Origin: Desulfurococcales archaeon
GTDB taxonomy: Archaea > Thermoproteota > Thermoprotei_A > Sulfolobales > NBVN01
Reading direction: 5' to 3'
Length of the DNA: 64,000 bases
Assembly: GCA_023255955.1 (NCBI GenBank)
Contig: JAGDWD010000011.1
Span: 26,968-90,967 of the forward strand
Shown: positions 45,193 through 54,132 of the stretch, in pieces
Layout of the letters: each line of letters starts with the position of its first letter
How positions within the stretch are numbered: the first letter of the stretch is position 1
Notes under the pieces: generated by a model
The model's input: only the letters and a program-made list of their open reading frames with translations
Told to the model about the DNA's origin: nothing
Databases searched by the model: none
Translations under genes and position numbers: made by a program

Positions 45193-45792
45193 GTGAGGTG
45201 CCCATACTGTGAATCTACTAACAGTTTGGTTTGGGATGTAGGTAGGGGTATAGTAGTATGTTCAGAGTGTGGCACCGTCTTAGACTCGATATATGTTAGC
45301 TATAGTACTTCCGAGTACGAATATGGAGATTCTAACGAAGCAGGAATATATTCCCCCAGGAAAGCGAAGGTGAAGAAGCTTAGTGAAGCTTCACTTAAGT
45401 ATCTAGAGATCCTCAGAGAGATAAAGTACAGACCCATGCTATACATAGATAGCTACTCCTTTAACAGGTACCTCGTTCTAGGAAAGAGAGTTAAGGTTGT
45501 GAGGAGGAGGGAAGAACTACCGAAAAACGAGGTTGTAGAGTTTATAGTGTCTCTCATGTCTAAATATCCAAAACTCTGTTCTAGGACAGACAGAGCTAAG
45601 TATGCTATAGCTACAATAGCTTACACTCTAGTTACGGAGGGGGAGGTAGATACCTCTAAACTCTCTAAAGAGCTTGGAATCAGTAAAACACATATTAGAA
45701 GGTTAATGAGAGTGGTCAATAACTCACAAAGGTTTCTAGATGAGGTTAGGAAATCTATATCGACAACCTTAGCAACCCCAGTACCACGTTAA
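45193..45792 (+). CDS. TFB-like zinc-ribbon protein, shortened
   Basis: About 199 residues. The N terminus carries a TFIIB-type zinc ribbon: C-P-Y-C-E-S and C-S-E-C-G-T-V-L-D-S, 21 residues apart. Canonical TFB then has two cyclin folds (about 300 residues); here only one helical region is left, ending in a helix-turn-helix L-S-K-E-L-G-I-S-K-T-H-I-R-R-L. It is thus a reduced TFB paralogue, perhaps regulatory. GTG 45193 is chosen because upstream residues are not TFB-like, but the frame is open back to TTG 45049. Confidence 0.7.
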   Translation: MRCPYCESTNSLVWDVGRGIVVCSECGTVLDSIYVSYSTSEYEYGDSNEAGIYSPRKAKVKKLSEASLKYLEILREIKYRPMLYIDSYSFNRYLVLGKRVKVVRRREELPKNEVVEFIVSLMSKYPKLCSRTDRAKYAIATIAYTLVTEGEVDTSKLSKELGISKTHIRRLMRVVNNSQRFLDEVRKSISTTLATPVPR

Positions 45793-46039
45793 AGCGGTCT
45801 ATGTGTTACTTAACCTCGCCATCGATTTACACCATAATAGCTAATAGCAAAGTAGCTACTAAATGGGAATGTATATAAAGTTATCGATATGTCAAGTAGA
45901 GAATGCTTGCTGATATAGATTCTTAGGTCTGAGAGTAGTGAAAATTTTCTAGGTAGTGTAGCCTAATTAGGTGCTAAACGTCCAAGCTACCAAGGATACT
46001 TAAACTATTAGTGTGTTCATCTAGCATCTGGGGAGAGTG

Positions 46040-47956
46040 TTAAGGTCCTCCCTGCTTAGATAGCTCAGCGAGTTTTTTCCTCACAATAGTGTTCACAATA
46101 GCTCCATCTGCCCTACCTCTCACTAGGGACATGACCTTACCCATCACTAGGCTCACAGATTTTTCGGGTCCTCTAGTCCTGATGGTATCTATATTCGATG
46201 TTATTACCTCGTCAACTATTTTCTCAACTTCCTCTACACTTAAGGACTTGAAGGAGTCTAGTGCTTTGTCGACGCTTGTTCCTGAAGCTATAGCTTTAAT
46301 TACGTCTGGGATGGCCTCCTTAGCTATCCTACCCTTACCTACAGCTTCGAAAATCTCACGGAGTGCCTCGTAGTCCACTTTGTCGACGTTGACTCCTTCT
46401 CGTTTTAGAGATTTCATGGTAGCAACCAGAGTTGAAGCTATTATTTGTGGGCTGGTCACTCCCTTCAGCTCCTCAACCAAGTCTAGGTAGAGATGGAGTA
46501 GGGGGTCTCTTATTAGCTGGGATGCTAGGTCGTGTGAGAGGCCGTGACCTTCAATAAGGATTTTAAGGATTTCCTCAGGTTTAGGTATATATATCTTCCT
46601 CACCTCCATTAGGATACTCTCATCTATTCTCACAGGACGTATATCCGTCTCAGGATACATCCTGGCGGCTCCCGGTTGTGGGCGTAGGTACCTAGTAGTA
46701 CCGTCCGGGTTAGCTCCCCGAGTCTCTCTGGGAACCCCAATAAATGCGTACTTCAATCTCTCAATAACTGCTTTGAACGCTCTCTCAGCTTTCTCGAAAT
46801 CGCTGATTATTAATATAAAAGCGTCTCTACCTCCGTCAAGTCCTAAGCGATTGTATATCTGCAGGACCTCGCTCTCGGAGATGCCGTATGCTGGGAGCTC
46901 GTCACTATGTATTATACCTCCTACCCCTCCCCAAGCCTTAGCATAGTCGGAGAGCTCCGTGCCGAATCTCCTCCCGGGAGATACTTCCACAGCTAGAACC
47001 CCCTTGAAGCCGGGTAGTGGTAGTGCGTATACTCTCATTCCCTTCTCGAGGCTAGCTCTTACGATCCGGCTCTTGCTATCCTTTAGAGTATCAGTTACAT
47101 CGACAAATGTTTCGGGCACGTCCTCAGGCCTTAAACCTCTTTTGTGGAGCTCATCTCTTATTTTAAGTAGTGAGAGCTGCCTCATAACCTCATATTTTAC
47201 TACTTTAGGTATCAGCTCTAACTTATCAACTCCCTTAATCTCTATTCTCTCCCCTCCTGCTATCGATATATTCAAATCCTGTCTAATAGTGCCGATACCT
47301 CTCTTTACTCTCCCACTTAATCTCATTATCAACCCTATCTTGTATGCTACCCTGAGTGCCTGATCAGGGCTAACGATATCTGGTGCCGTACTTATCTCTA
47401 TTAAAGGTATGCCGAGCCTATCGAGGTTGTAGATGACGTAGCCAGGACCTTCATCTACCTTCCTAGCAGCATCCTCTTCGAGAGCTATAGTCTGGATCCT
47501 AACCACCCCCTCCTCATCCTCGACGTAGCCTCCGAGAGCTATGATAGCTGTTCTCTGAAAGCCTGACGTGTTGGAGCCGTCCACAACTATCTTCCTCATG
47601 AAGTAAACCTCATCAACTGGTTGAGCGTTCAGTGCGTTTGCTATGGCGAGGGCTATCACCAAAGACTCCCTGTTCACATCGTGTGGAGGTTCCTCATCTA
47701 GCTCAACGAGGCAGGCATGACCTTCCGGAACCCTGTAAACTATTTTCCTGCCCTTAGAGACCTCATAAGCCGCTGCGGGATCGAGCTCACCTAGCTCGGA
47801 CTTAGTCAACCACATATATCGAACCACCTCATAGTACTTACTATCTTCCGGTGCTAGCTTCGTAGGACATCCACAGAACAGCTTAGACCTACTATCTAGT
47901 TGCTGATGTATTTCTAACCCGACCTTAAGCCCTATGCCTTTATAGTCAATCTCCAT
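46040..47956 (-). CDS. gatE: Glu-tRNA(Gln) amidotransferase subunit E
   Basis: About 638 residues. GatE activates Glu-tRNA(Gln) for amidation with GatD in archaea. Seen: G-L-E-I-H-Q-Q-L-D, C-x-C in L-F-C-G-C-P, R-K-I-V-V-D-G-S-N-T-S-G-F-Q-R-T, the E-I-S-T-A-P-D block, a GAD insertion domain in the middle and the YqeY-like C-terminal tail. ATG 47956 follows GAGGTGGTATC; a longer frame to 47995 reaches into gatD. Overlaps gatD by 11 bases. Confidence 0.95.
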   Translation of the reverse strand: MEIDYKGIGLKVGLEIHQQLDSRSKLFCGCPTKLAPEDSKYYEVVRYMWLTKSELGELDPAAAYEVSKGRKIVYRVPEGHACLVELDEEPPHDVNRESLVIALAIANALNAQPVDEVYFMRKIVVDGSNTSGFQRTAIIALGGYVEDEEGVVRIQTIALEEDAARKVDEGPGYVIYNLDRLGIPLIEISTAPDIVSPDQALRVAYKIGLIMRLSGRVKRGIGTIRQDLNISIAGGERIEIKGVDKLELIPKVVKYEVMRQLSLLKIRDELHKRGLRPEDVPETFVDVTDTLKDSKSRIVRASLEKGMRVYALPLPGFKGVLAVEVSPGRRFGTELSDYAKAWGGVGGIIHSDELPAYGISESEVLQIYNRLGLDGGRDAFILIISDFEKAERAFKAVIERLKYAFIGVPRETRGANPDGTTRYLRPQPGAARMYPETDIRPVRIDESILMEVRKIYIPKPEEILKILIEGHGLSHDLASQLIRDPLLHLYLDLVEELKGVTSPQIIASTLVATMKSLKREGVNVDKVDYEALREIFEAVGKGRIAKEAIPDVIKAIASGTSVDKALDSFKSLSVEEVEKIVDEVITSNIDTIRTRGPEKSVSLVMGKVMSLVRGRADGAIVNTIVRKKLAELSKQGGP

Positions 47957-49268
47957 GATACCACCTCGGGAAGAGCTCGAAGCTTTGAGTACCACCTATC
48001 TCGTTAACTAAGTTCGTTACTAGCTTAGAGGCTATCTCGCTTGGTTCTTCATCAGGGTAGTTACCGAGGAGCCAGGAAAGCTTAACGAAAGCTACCTCAG
48101 CCAGCATATCATCTAGAGGTACTACACCAGCCTTGAGGAGTTTCCTACCAGTCGTATATACATTTAAGTCTACACGGCCGAAAACTGTTTGCGTAGACAT
48201 AGCTACTATGACCCCAAGCTCGGTAGCTCTCCTAACACTTTCAATACATTCATCTCGAATATGACCTAGCCCTGTACCCTCAACAATTATCCCCCTATAC
48301 CCCCTATCAACTAAGTAGTCAATTATCTCGCAGTCCATTCCTGGGTAGAACTTGATGAGGGAAACCTTATCGCTAAACCGGTTCATTACAACTAAATCCA
48401 CGTTCCTGCTTCTGGGGATGTAGTTCCTGTTTACTAGCTTGAACTTTCTTTCTTGAATGTACACCTTAGCTAGCGGAAGATCGTTAATAGACTGGAACGC
48501 GTCTCGCCTACTTGAATGCATTTTTCGGACTCTCACTCCCCTATGAACTAAGACGTACTGATCGTCACTACTTCCATGCATAGCTACGACGACTTCAGCA
48601 AAAGGTGCCTCCCTAATAATTAGAGGACACGCCCTCAGGTTGTAGAGAGCATCCGTGCTAGGCCTATCACTACTTCTCTGTGCTCCCACCATAATGACCG
48701 GATTACCCAGACCCCTCAAAGAAAAAGCTAGAGCGGCTGCCGTATAGGCCATAGTGTCGGTTCCGTGGGCAACTATAACCCCGTCAGCACCTGAAGCAAG
48801 GTACTTACCGACCTCCCCGGAAATCTCACACCAGTCTTTGGGAGTCATGTTCTCGCTAAGCTTCCTCATGAAGTCCGAGACTACAAGCTCCGCAGCTATC
48901 TCCTTAAGCTCCGGCACGAACTCTATGAGATCACCAGCACTTAAGGCAGGCTTCACTGCCCCGGTCTCATACTCGACCTTACTTACTATGGTTCCACCAG
49001 TACTAACGAAAGCTATTCTCATATTACCGTCTCCCCTTATGACGGTAGTACCTTGCGGGCCCTCAGAGGGCGCTAGCTTCAGGTAGTTCTCTACGAGAAC
49101 ATCAACTTTAGCATCATCTAGGGAAACCCCTATGTTGTATCCATTCGAGAGCTTAAGCACTATGAAACCACGTGACGTGAACTCTGTAGAGGGGAGTACT
49201 ACCCCTTCTAGTATGATACCGCTCTTAGTAACTACTCTAACTAGATCCCCGGGCTTTACATGAACCAC
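47946..49268 (-). CDS. gatD: Glu-tRNA(Gln) amidotransferase subunit D
   Basis: A 440-residue asparaginase-like subunit that releases ammonia from glutamine or asparagine for GatE. An N-terminal SH3-like domain (V-K-P-G-D-L-V-R-V-V) is followed by the catalytic threonine in A-F-V-S-T-G-G-T-I-V-S-K and the second site V-A-H-G-T-D-T-M-A-Y. Full length. GTG 49268 is the only standard start because TAG immediately precedes it. First gene of gatD-gatE. Confidence 0.95.
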   Translation of the reverse strand: MVHVKPGDLVRVVTKSGIILEGVVLPSTEFTSRGFIVLKLSNGYNIGVSLDDAKVDVLVENYLKLAPSEGPQGTTVIRGDGNMRIAFVSTGGTIVSKVEYETGAVKPALSAGDLIEFVPELKEIAAELVVSDFMRKLSENMTPKDWCEISGEVGKYLASGADGVIVAHGTDTMAYTAAALAFSLRGLGNPVIMVGAQRSSDRPSTDALYNLRACPLIIREAPFAEVVVAMHGSSDDQYVLVHRGVRVRKMHSSRRDAFQSINDLPLAKVYIQERKFKLVNRNYIPRSRNVDLVVMNRFSDKVSLIKFYPGMDCEIIDYLVDRGYRGIIVEGTGLGHIRDECIESVRRATELGVIVAMSTQTVFGRVDLNVYTTGRKLLKAGVVPLDDMLAEVAFVKLSWLLGNYPDEEPSEIASKLVTNLVNEIGGTQSFELFPRWYHGD

Positions 49269-49430
49269 CTAAAGTGACACCATAGACAAGACCAGTACCT
49301 AACCTATTAAGCTAAAGAAAAGCAGGTAGATGCCTTATCAGCTCCCCCACCCCGAGAGGTGAAGTTCTATCGTAGACACATTCTTAGCTTAAAAACTCGT
49401 TGCTGTGTAATGTTTTGGGTAGGGCAGAGT

Positions 49431-49664
49431 ATGGGTAAGGTGTACACGTCGCTAATTAAGAGGACGGCGAGGAAGTTGATGGAACTCTACCCTAGCGAAG
49501 TTTCGGAGGATTTTGAGAAGAACAAGGAGCTTGTGTCTAGATATCTAGATGTGAGATCCAAGAAGCTCAGAAACCAAGTAGCTGGGTACTTGACGAGGCT
49601 AGTAAAAGCATCAAAGAAGCCTGCGGCCCCCGTCCAAGAAGCGGGAGCTCCTGATGAAGGTTAG
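49431..49664 (+). CDS. rps17e: Ribosomal protein S17e (eS17)
   Basis: A 77-residue protein. M-G-K-V-Y-T-S-L-I-K-R-T-A-R-K-L-M-E-L-Y-P matches S17e, followed by F-E-K-N-K-E-L-V and R-N-Q-V-A-G-Y-L-T-R-L. The in-frame extension back to 49359 has no family similarity and is not used. It overlaps the MoaD-Cgi121 gene by 11 bases. Confidence 0.93.
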   Translation: MGKVYTSLIKRTARKLMELYPSEVSEDFEKNKELVSRYLDVRSKKLRNQVAGYLTRLVKASKKPAAPVQEAGAPDEG

Positions 49665-50412
49665 AATAGAGGTCTACGGTTTTCTGAGGAATCTCCTAGG
49701 ATCTAATTCAGTTGAGTTAGAAGTTCAAGAGGGTTTAAGTCTTAGAGATGTGCTCATCAAAGCACTCACGTCTTTCCCCGTACTCAAGGACGCTGTAAAG
49801 GAGAGTGGTGAGGTAAGACCGTACTTCATCATCTTCGTTAACGGAGTTGATTACCAGCTAGTTGGAGGGTACGACTATATCGTTAAGAATGGTGACTCCA
49901 TCCAGGTACTTCCAATAAGTCATGGAGGCTCCTCAAGCACGTTAGAGAAGTACCTAGACGAGATAAACTCCGTGAAGGTATCCTCATGCCTTGTAAGTAA
50001 AGACCTTGCTGACACTATCCTAAGTCAGGTAGACTCTGTTAGCGATGAGTGTGTAGCTCAGGTACTACCTAAAAAATACTACTACGGCTCTCAGTACGCC
50101 GCCTTAGTAGCATACCTGACACTGCGTGCGATGAGACTTGGGATTAATGTGAGCAGGAAAAAATCTCTGGAGTACTTACTCTACTACTTCGGTGACAGGC
50201 AGATAAGCAACGTGCTTCGCATGTTAAAGGAGGAGAGAGCAGAGGAATACGTAGCTATATATGCCTGCGTAGGTAGTACCGCTGAGAACTCTCCTAGGGA
50301 TATGTTCTCGGAGATTATGGCTGGGTGCGTAAACAGACCTGAGAACCTGGAGAAGCCTCCCGACGAGGTACTACATAAGTTGGTGTTGGGAGTACTTACT
50401 CTACTCTCTTGA
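49654..50412 (+). CDS. Fusion: MoaD/ThiS-like ubiquitin fold + Cgi121-like KEOPS domain
   Basis: A 252-residue protein in two parts. Residues 1-92 form a beta-grasp fold of the MoaD/SAMP type: V-E-V-Q-E-G-L-S-L-R-D-V-L, F-V-N-G-V-D-Y, D-S-I-Q-V-L-P-I-S-H-G-G. The terminal Gly-Gly (91-92), normally the very end of such proteins, is followed by a linker. Residues from about 105 resemble Cgi121, a subunit of the KEOPS complex that makes t6A in tRNA: Q-Y-A-A-L-V-A-Y-L-T-L-R-A, then E-Y-L-L-Y-Y-F-G-D-R-Q-I-S-N. Overlaps S17e, so it is part of a translation operon. Confidence 0.75.
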   Translation: MKVRIEVYGFLRNLLGSNSVELEVQEGLSLRDVLIKALTSFPVLKDAVKESGEVRPYFIIFVNGVDYQLVGGYDYIVKNGDSIQVLPISHGGSSSTLEKYLDEINSVKVSSCLVSKDLADTILSQVDSVSDECVAQVLPKKYYYGSQYAALVAYLTLRAMRLGINVSRKKSLEYLLYYFGDRQISNVLRMLKEERAEEYVAIYACVGSTAENSPRDMFSEIMAGCVNRPENLEKPPDEVLHKLVLGVLTLLS

Positions 50413-50428
50413 GCTTACCTCCGAAAAG

Positions 50429-50436
50429 TTTATAAG
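50429..50436 (+). promoter_or_regulatory. TATA box of the Trp/Glu microprotein
   Basis: TTTATAAG in an AT-rich spot just after the preceding stop. Transcription would begin near 50457-50460, about ten bases before the ATG at 50470. Confidence 0.55.
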
Positions 50437-50469
50437 ATTTGGCAGGAGGGCTTAGTTGAGTGACCGCCT

Positions 50470-50556
50470 ATGTTTGAGGAGGAGTGGTGGGAGGAAGAAG
50501 AAGAATGGTGGGAGGAGGAAGAGGAAGAAGAGTGGGAGGAGGAAGAAGAGGAGTGA
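50470..50556 (+). CDS. Trp/Glu-only acidic microprotein, 28 residues
   Basis: After M-F, the whole product is glutamate and tryptophan: blocks of three to seven E separated by W-W, W-W and a single W, ending in six E. It has its own TATA box at 50429, an ATG, a TGA, and then CGAAACGAGGCTTTTT, which could be a terminator. Purine-rich repetitive DNA alone could give such a frame by chance, but the strict W/E code, promoter and terminator argue for expression. The next gene is ABCE1. No known family; a polyanionic microprotein that might bind basic proteins is a guess. Confidence 0.55.
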   Translation: MFEEEWWEEEEEWWEEEEEEEWEEEEEE

Positions 50557-50636
50557 ACCTCCCACTCGAAACGAGGCTTTTTCATCGTAGCTAGAACGTT
50601 CTCCTTACTAGACAGATATTCTAAGTGGGTGAAGCA

Positions 50637-52454
50637 ATGGTTAGAGTAGCATCTGTGGAGAAGGATCTCTGTAACCCCAGGAAGTGTCAGATCGAATGTG
50701 TTAGGTTCTGCCCAATCAACAGAACCGGGAAGAAGGCTATCGAGGTCCCAGCAGACGTAAACAAGGCAGTGATTTACGAAGAAGTGTGTGTAGGTTGCGG
50801 TATCTGCGTAAAGAAATGTCCCTTCCAGGCAATCACAGTCGTCAATCTACCGGACGAGCTCGAGAAGTACGTGGTGCACAGATACGGACCGAACGCGTTC
50901 AAGCTATATGGCTTACCAGTACCGCATGAAGGTAAGGTACTTGGGGTTGTAGGTAGGAACGGTATAGGTAAGACCACAGCTGTTAGAATACTTGCCGGGG
51001 AGTTGATCCCTAACTTAGGTATGCTAGATGTAAAACCGAGTTGGGAGGAGGTTCTGAAGTTCTTCAAGAGCTCGGAACTCTACAACTACTTCTCCAAGCT
51101 AGTCAATAGAAAGATTAGGGTTGTGCATAAGATACAGCATGTAGACCTCATACGAGTACATGTTAAGGGATATGTCAGGGAGGTACTTAGCCGGATAGAT
51201 GAGCGGGGCATCCTGAGCGAGATCAAGAGAGCTCTGAATATAGAACACCTACTCGATAAGAAGATCCCGACATTAAGTGGAGGGGAGCTTCAGAAGATAA
51301 CTATCGCAGCTGCCCTACTCAGGGATGCGGACGTCTACGTTTTTGATGAACCTGCTAGCTACCTAGATATTAGGGAGAGGCTTAGGGTCAGTAAGGCTAT
51401 AAGGGGGTACGTACCCAGCAAGGCCTACACTGTAGTTGTTGAACATGACCTAACCATGGTGGACTACATAGCTGACCTAGTCTCTGTAGTATATGGCGAG
51501 CCCGGAGTCTACGGTATCTACTCGAAAGTCTACTCAGTTGGCTCAGGAGTTAACCACTTCCTTCTAGGTTATCTACCAGCTGAGAACATGAGGATAAGAT
51601 CTGAGCCACTGATCTTCAACACTAAGCCAGATCAGAAAATCGTTGAGTTAAGTCAGAGGCAGGTGTACTTGAGCTGGCCTGAGATGTCCAAGACGTTAGA
51701 CGGCTTCACGCTTGAAGCTGGACAGGGCGAGCTGAGGGTTGGTGAGGTAGTTGGTGTTATAGGTCCCAATGGTACGGGTAAAACAACGTTCGCACGTCTC
51801 ATAGTGGGGGAGTTAGAGCCTGATACCGGGTACGTACCTTTCAGAGGTTTAAGGATCTCGTACAAGCCTCAGTACATTAAGGGTGAGGACTATCCCTGGG
51901 AGACCGTTGGAGAGGCACTCGAAAACATAGCTAAGGACGGAATAGCATCAAGTGAGTGGTTCGCGGAGGAGGTTATCAGGAAATTCAGACTTCACAGACT
52001 TAAAGAGAAGAGGATAGCGGAGCTTAGCGGGGGTGAGCTACAGAAATTCTCGGTAGCCGTTGCTCTAGCTAGAGACGCAGATCTCTACGTTCTTGACGAG
52101 CCATCAGCTTTCCTCGATGTCGATGAGAGACTGGTGGTAGCGAGAGCTATAAGGAAGATCATAGAGGGCAGGAGAACGGCGTGTATGGTCGTGGACCACG
52201 ACTTGATGTTAATAGACTACGTATCTGATAGATTGATTGTTTTCTCGGGGGAGCCCGGGGTGAGGGGGCGGTGTGTCGGACCTCTAGATGTCAGGAAGGG
52301 AATGAACACCCTACTAAAGGAACTCGAGGTAACATTTAGACGTGACGTGAAGACTGGTAGACCTAGAGTTAACAGACCTGACTCGTACCTGGATAGATAT
52401 CTCAAAAGTATAGGTGAGTACTACTACAGCAAACCTGTTGAAGGTGAGGCCTGA
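50637..52454 (+). CDS. abce1: Ribosome recycling ATPase ABCE1 (Rli1)
   Basis: About 605 residues. Two N-terminal [4Fe-4S] clusters (C-N-P-R-K-C-Q-I-E-C...C-P and C-V-G-C-G-I-C-V-K-K-C-P) precede two ABC domains: Walker A G-R-N-G-I-G-K-T-T and G-P-N-G-T-G-K-T-T, signatures L-S-G-G-E-L-Q-K in both, and D-E-P-A-S and D-E-P-S-A. ABCE1 splits ribosomes after termination. ATG 50637 follows GGGTGAAGCA; GTG 50625 lies at the edge of that site. Confidence 0.97.
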   Translation: MVRVASVEKDLCNPRKCQIECVRFCPINRTGKKAIEVPADVNKAVIYEEVCVGCGICVKKCPFQAITVVNLPDELEKYVVHRYGPNAFKLYGLPVPHEGKVLGVVGRNGIGKTTAVRILAGELIPNLGMLDVKPSWEEVLKFFKSSELYNYFSKLVNRKIRVVHKIQHVDLIRVHVKGYVREVLSRIDERGILSEIKRALNIEHLLDKKIPTLSGGELQKITIAAALLRDADVYVFDEPASYLDIRERLRVSKAIRGYVPSKAYTVVVEHDLTMVDYIADLVSVVYGEPGVYGIYSKVYSVGSGVNHFLLGYLPAENMRIRSEPLIFNTKPDQKIVELSQRQVYLSWPEMSKTLDGFTLEAGQGELRVGEVVGVIGPNGTGKTTFARLIVGELEPDTGYVPFRGLRISYKPQYIKGEDYPWETVGEALENIAKDGIASSEWFAEEVIRKFRLHRLKEKRIAELSGGELQKFSVAVALARDADLYVLDEPSAFLDVDERLVVARAIRKIIEGRRTACMVVDHDLMLIDYVSDRLIVFSGEPGVRGRCVGPLDVRKGMNTLLKELEVTFRRDVKTGRPRVNRPDSYLDRYLKSIGEYYYSKPVEGEA

Positions 52455-52458
52455 GTTC

Positions 52459-53421
52459 TCAGAACGGTATCCTGTTGCTAATCCCGAGCTTATCGAGGAG
52501 CTCACAGAGGACGCAGGTTTTTCTCCCCTGTGCTGTGGGAGCTCCACATAGAGTACACGTAGGTAGCTCCTCAAATCCTAGCGGTCTTGATAGTAGTTCC
52601 CTCTCTACATAGTTATCTATAGTCTCAAGAACCCTGAGAAGAGATCCCGGTCTCTCCTGCTCTATTTCGTATAGGTAATCACGTATCTCCGCTCTCAATG
52701 TTGGTTGATGCCTTATGTAAGGGCACTCAAGCTCCTGAAATCTGAATCCCGCCATATATGCGTAGACGGAGGTTTCCCACTCATATATTTTCCTGAGGGG
52801 CTTAACTCTCTTTATGAAGTACCTACTTAAAGTCTTGCTGAGGGGATGATTCTGGATAAGTCTTCCCCTATCCCCTCGAAGTATGTTCATTACATATGTC
52901 TGAACCTCGTCATCTAGATTATGGGCTGTTAGGACTTTATCATATCCTTGGGATCTAGCATAGTAGTTGATTATCCTCCTCCGGAGGATACCGCAGTAAG
53001 TACATGGACTTACCTCAAAATTTCTTAGCTTACCTAACCTAACGAGGTCATCTAGGTCATACCCTGTGTACTCCTTAAATGAGGTTACGTGGAGGTCTAT
53101 CTTATATTCTTTCGCGGTAGATACTATCCAGCTAATATCTTCAACCCTGTTATACCCTCTAATACCTTCAATTATGGTGACTATACCGATCTTGCTTACG
53201 TCATGAACCTCTTTGACTACGTCGAGAAGTACGAAGCTGTCTTTACCACCTGAGAGAGCCAGCAATATTCTGTCTCCAGGACTGAACATCTTGTATCTCG
53301 ATACCTCCTCTTTAAATCTATTCACGATATCTTCTTTGAAGCATCTCTCGCATAGAGCTCTCCCAGTATGTCTCTGCAGAACCTTAGCTTCTCTCACACC
53401 GCAAACATCACATTTCCTGAT
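52459..53421 (-). CDS. ttuA: tRNA 2-thiolation protein TtuA/Ncs6, apparent ATC start
   Basis: About 320 residues. PP-loop S-G-G-K-D-S activates the tRNA uridine; C-T-Y-C-G and E-C-P-Y supply iron-sulphur ligands; C-T-L-C-G-A...C-V-L-C is the C-terminal zinc site. The N-terminal zinc site needs C-D-V-C-G, which lies upstream of the first standard start (GTG 53397). The frame stays open further up but offers no ATG, GTG, TTG or CTG; ATC 53421 is the best candidate and gives R-K-C-D-V-C-G. Its leader AGGGGCTTAC resembles AGGGGCGTTAC before CTG 30993. Confidence 0.88.
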   Translation of the reverse strand: MRKCDVCGVREAKVLQRHTGRALCERCFKEDIVNRFKEEVSRYKMFSPGDRILLALSGGKDSFVLLDVVKEVHDVSKIGIVTIIEGIRGYNRVEDISWIVSTAKEYKIDLHVTSFKEYTGYDLDDLVRLGKLRNFEVSPCTYCGILRRRIINYYARSQGYDKVLTAHNLDDEVQTYVMNILRGDRGRLIQNHPLSKTLSRYFIKRVKPLRKIYEWETSVYAYMAGFRFQELECPYIRHQPTLRAEIRDYLYEIEQERPGSLLRVLETIDNYVERELLSRPLGFEELPTCTLCGAPTAQGRKTCVLCELLDKLGISNRIPF

Positions 53422-53569
53422 GTAAGCCCCTAAATACTTTATCGCTCAAATACTTAAAACTCGGTGTACGAAGCTATGATTTAACTTAATTGACGAGTAA
53501 TTACTATGGTGATGGAAGTACTTCGTAATGCTTATAAAACGATCATAATAAACATCCGGGGATGAGCCG

Positions 53570-53806
53570 TTGAGTGTGACTGCTAGGCCCTATGTTAAGC
53601 CTCCTAGACACATAAGTGACAGAGGGGTAGCTGGTAGGCTAAGGCTGGGCCGCGGCTTCAGCGAGTGTGAATTAAGTAAAGCTGGGATTAGCGTCGAGAA
53701 AGCAAGGAGGATAGGGTTACCACTAGATCTCAGGCGTAGGTCATGCCATGAGTGGAACATTAAAATACTTAAGGAACATCTATCTAAGCTATCTGAAACC
53801 AGTTAA
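53570..53806 (+). CDS. rpl13e: Ribosomal protein L13e (eL13)
   Basis: A 78-residue basic protein: L-G-R-G-F-S-E-C-E-L-S-K-A-G-I-S-V-E-K-A-R-R-I-G-L-P-L-D-L-R-R-R-S, the central L13e pattern, followed by N-I-K-I-L-K. TTG start behind GGGGATGAG, with CTTATAAAAC near 53531 as the likely TATA box. L13e occurs mainly in Crenarchaeota, another marker of lineage. Confidence 0.93.
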   Translation: MSVTARPYVKPPRHISDRGVAGRLRLGRGFSECELSKAGISVEKARRIGLPLDLRRRSCHEWNIKILKEHLSKLSETS

Positions 53807-53829
53807 TGTTCTAGGAGTAGGTCGAGGAA

Positions 53830-54132
53830 TCAACTACTTACTGTAGCTACATCATGTTCTTGAGTTCCACCTTGCGGTACCTCACCTAGCTCAACATCTA
53901 ACACAGGACTTTCACTAATTTCTAGAGCTTTGTAGAGCTTCTCACCTAGCTTGGTCAGTCTATATACCTTGTAATTCCCCTTAGAAATAACGAGCTCTAT
54001 AATCCCGAGCTCCTCAAATACGTGGAGAGCTGCTAGAACTTCATACCTAGGTAACCCTGTAGCAGTTACAATATCACCCGGGGTAAACAGTTTCGCATAC
54101 ATACTATCCAATAATTTCTTTATCCTGGTCAT
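53830..54132 (-). CDS. Winged helix-turn-helix DNA-binding protein
   Basis: About 100 residues. D-I-V-T-A-T-G-L-P-R-Y-E-V-L-A-A-L-H-V-F-E-E-L-G-I-I is a helix-turn-helix with a following wing K-V-Y-R-L-T-K-L-G-E-K-L-Y. An acidic unstructured tail follows. It is encoded divergently from the pilus operon with a gap of about 110 bases, so it could regulate that operon; the proximity is seen, the regulation is inference. ATG 54132 is used; the frame extends four codons further. Confidence 0.75.
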   Translation of the reverse strand: MTRIKKLLDSMYAKLFTPGDIVTATGLPRYEVLAALHVFEELGIIELVISKGNYKVYRLTKLGEKLYKALEISESPVLDVELGEVPQGGTQEHDVATVSS

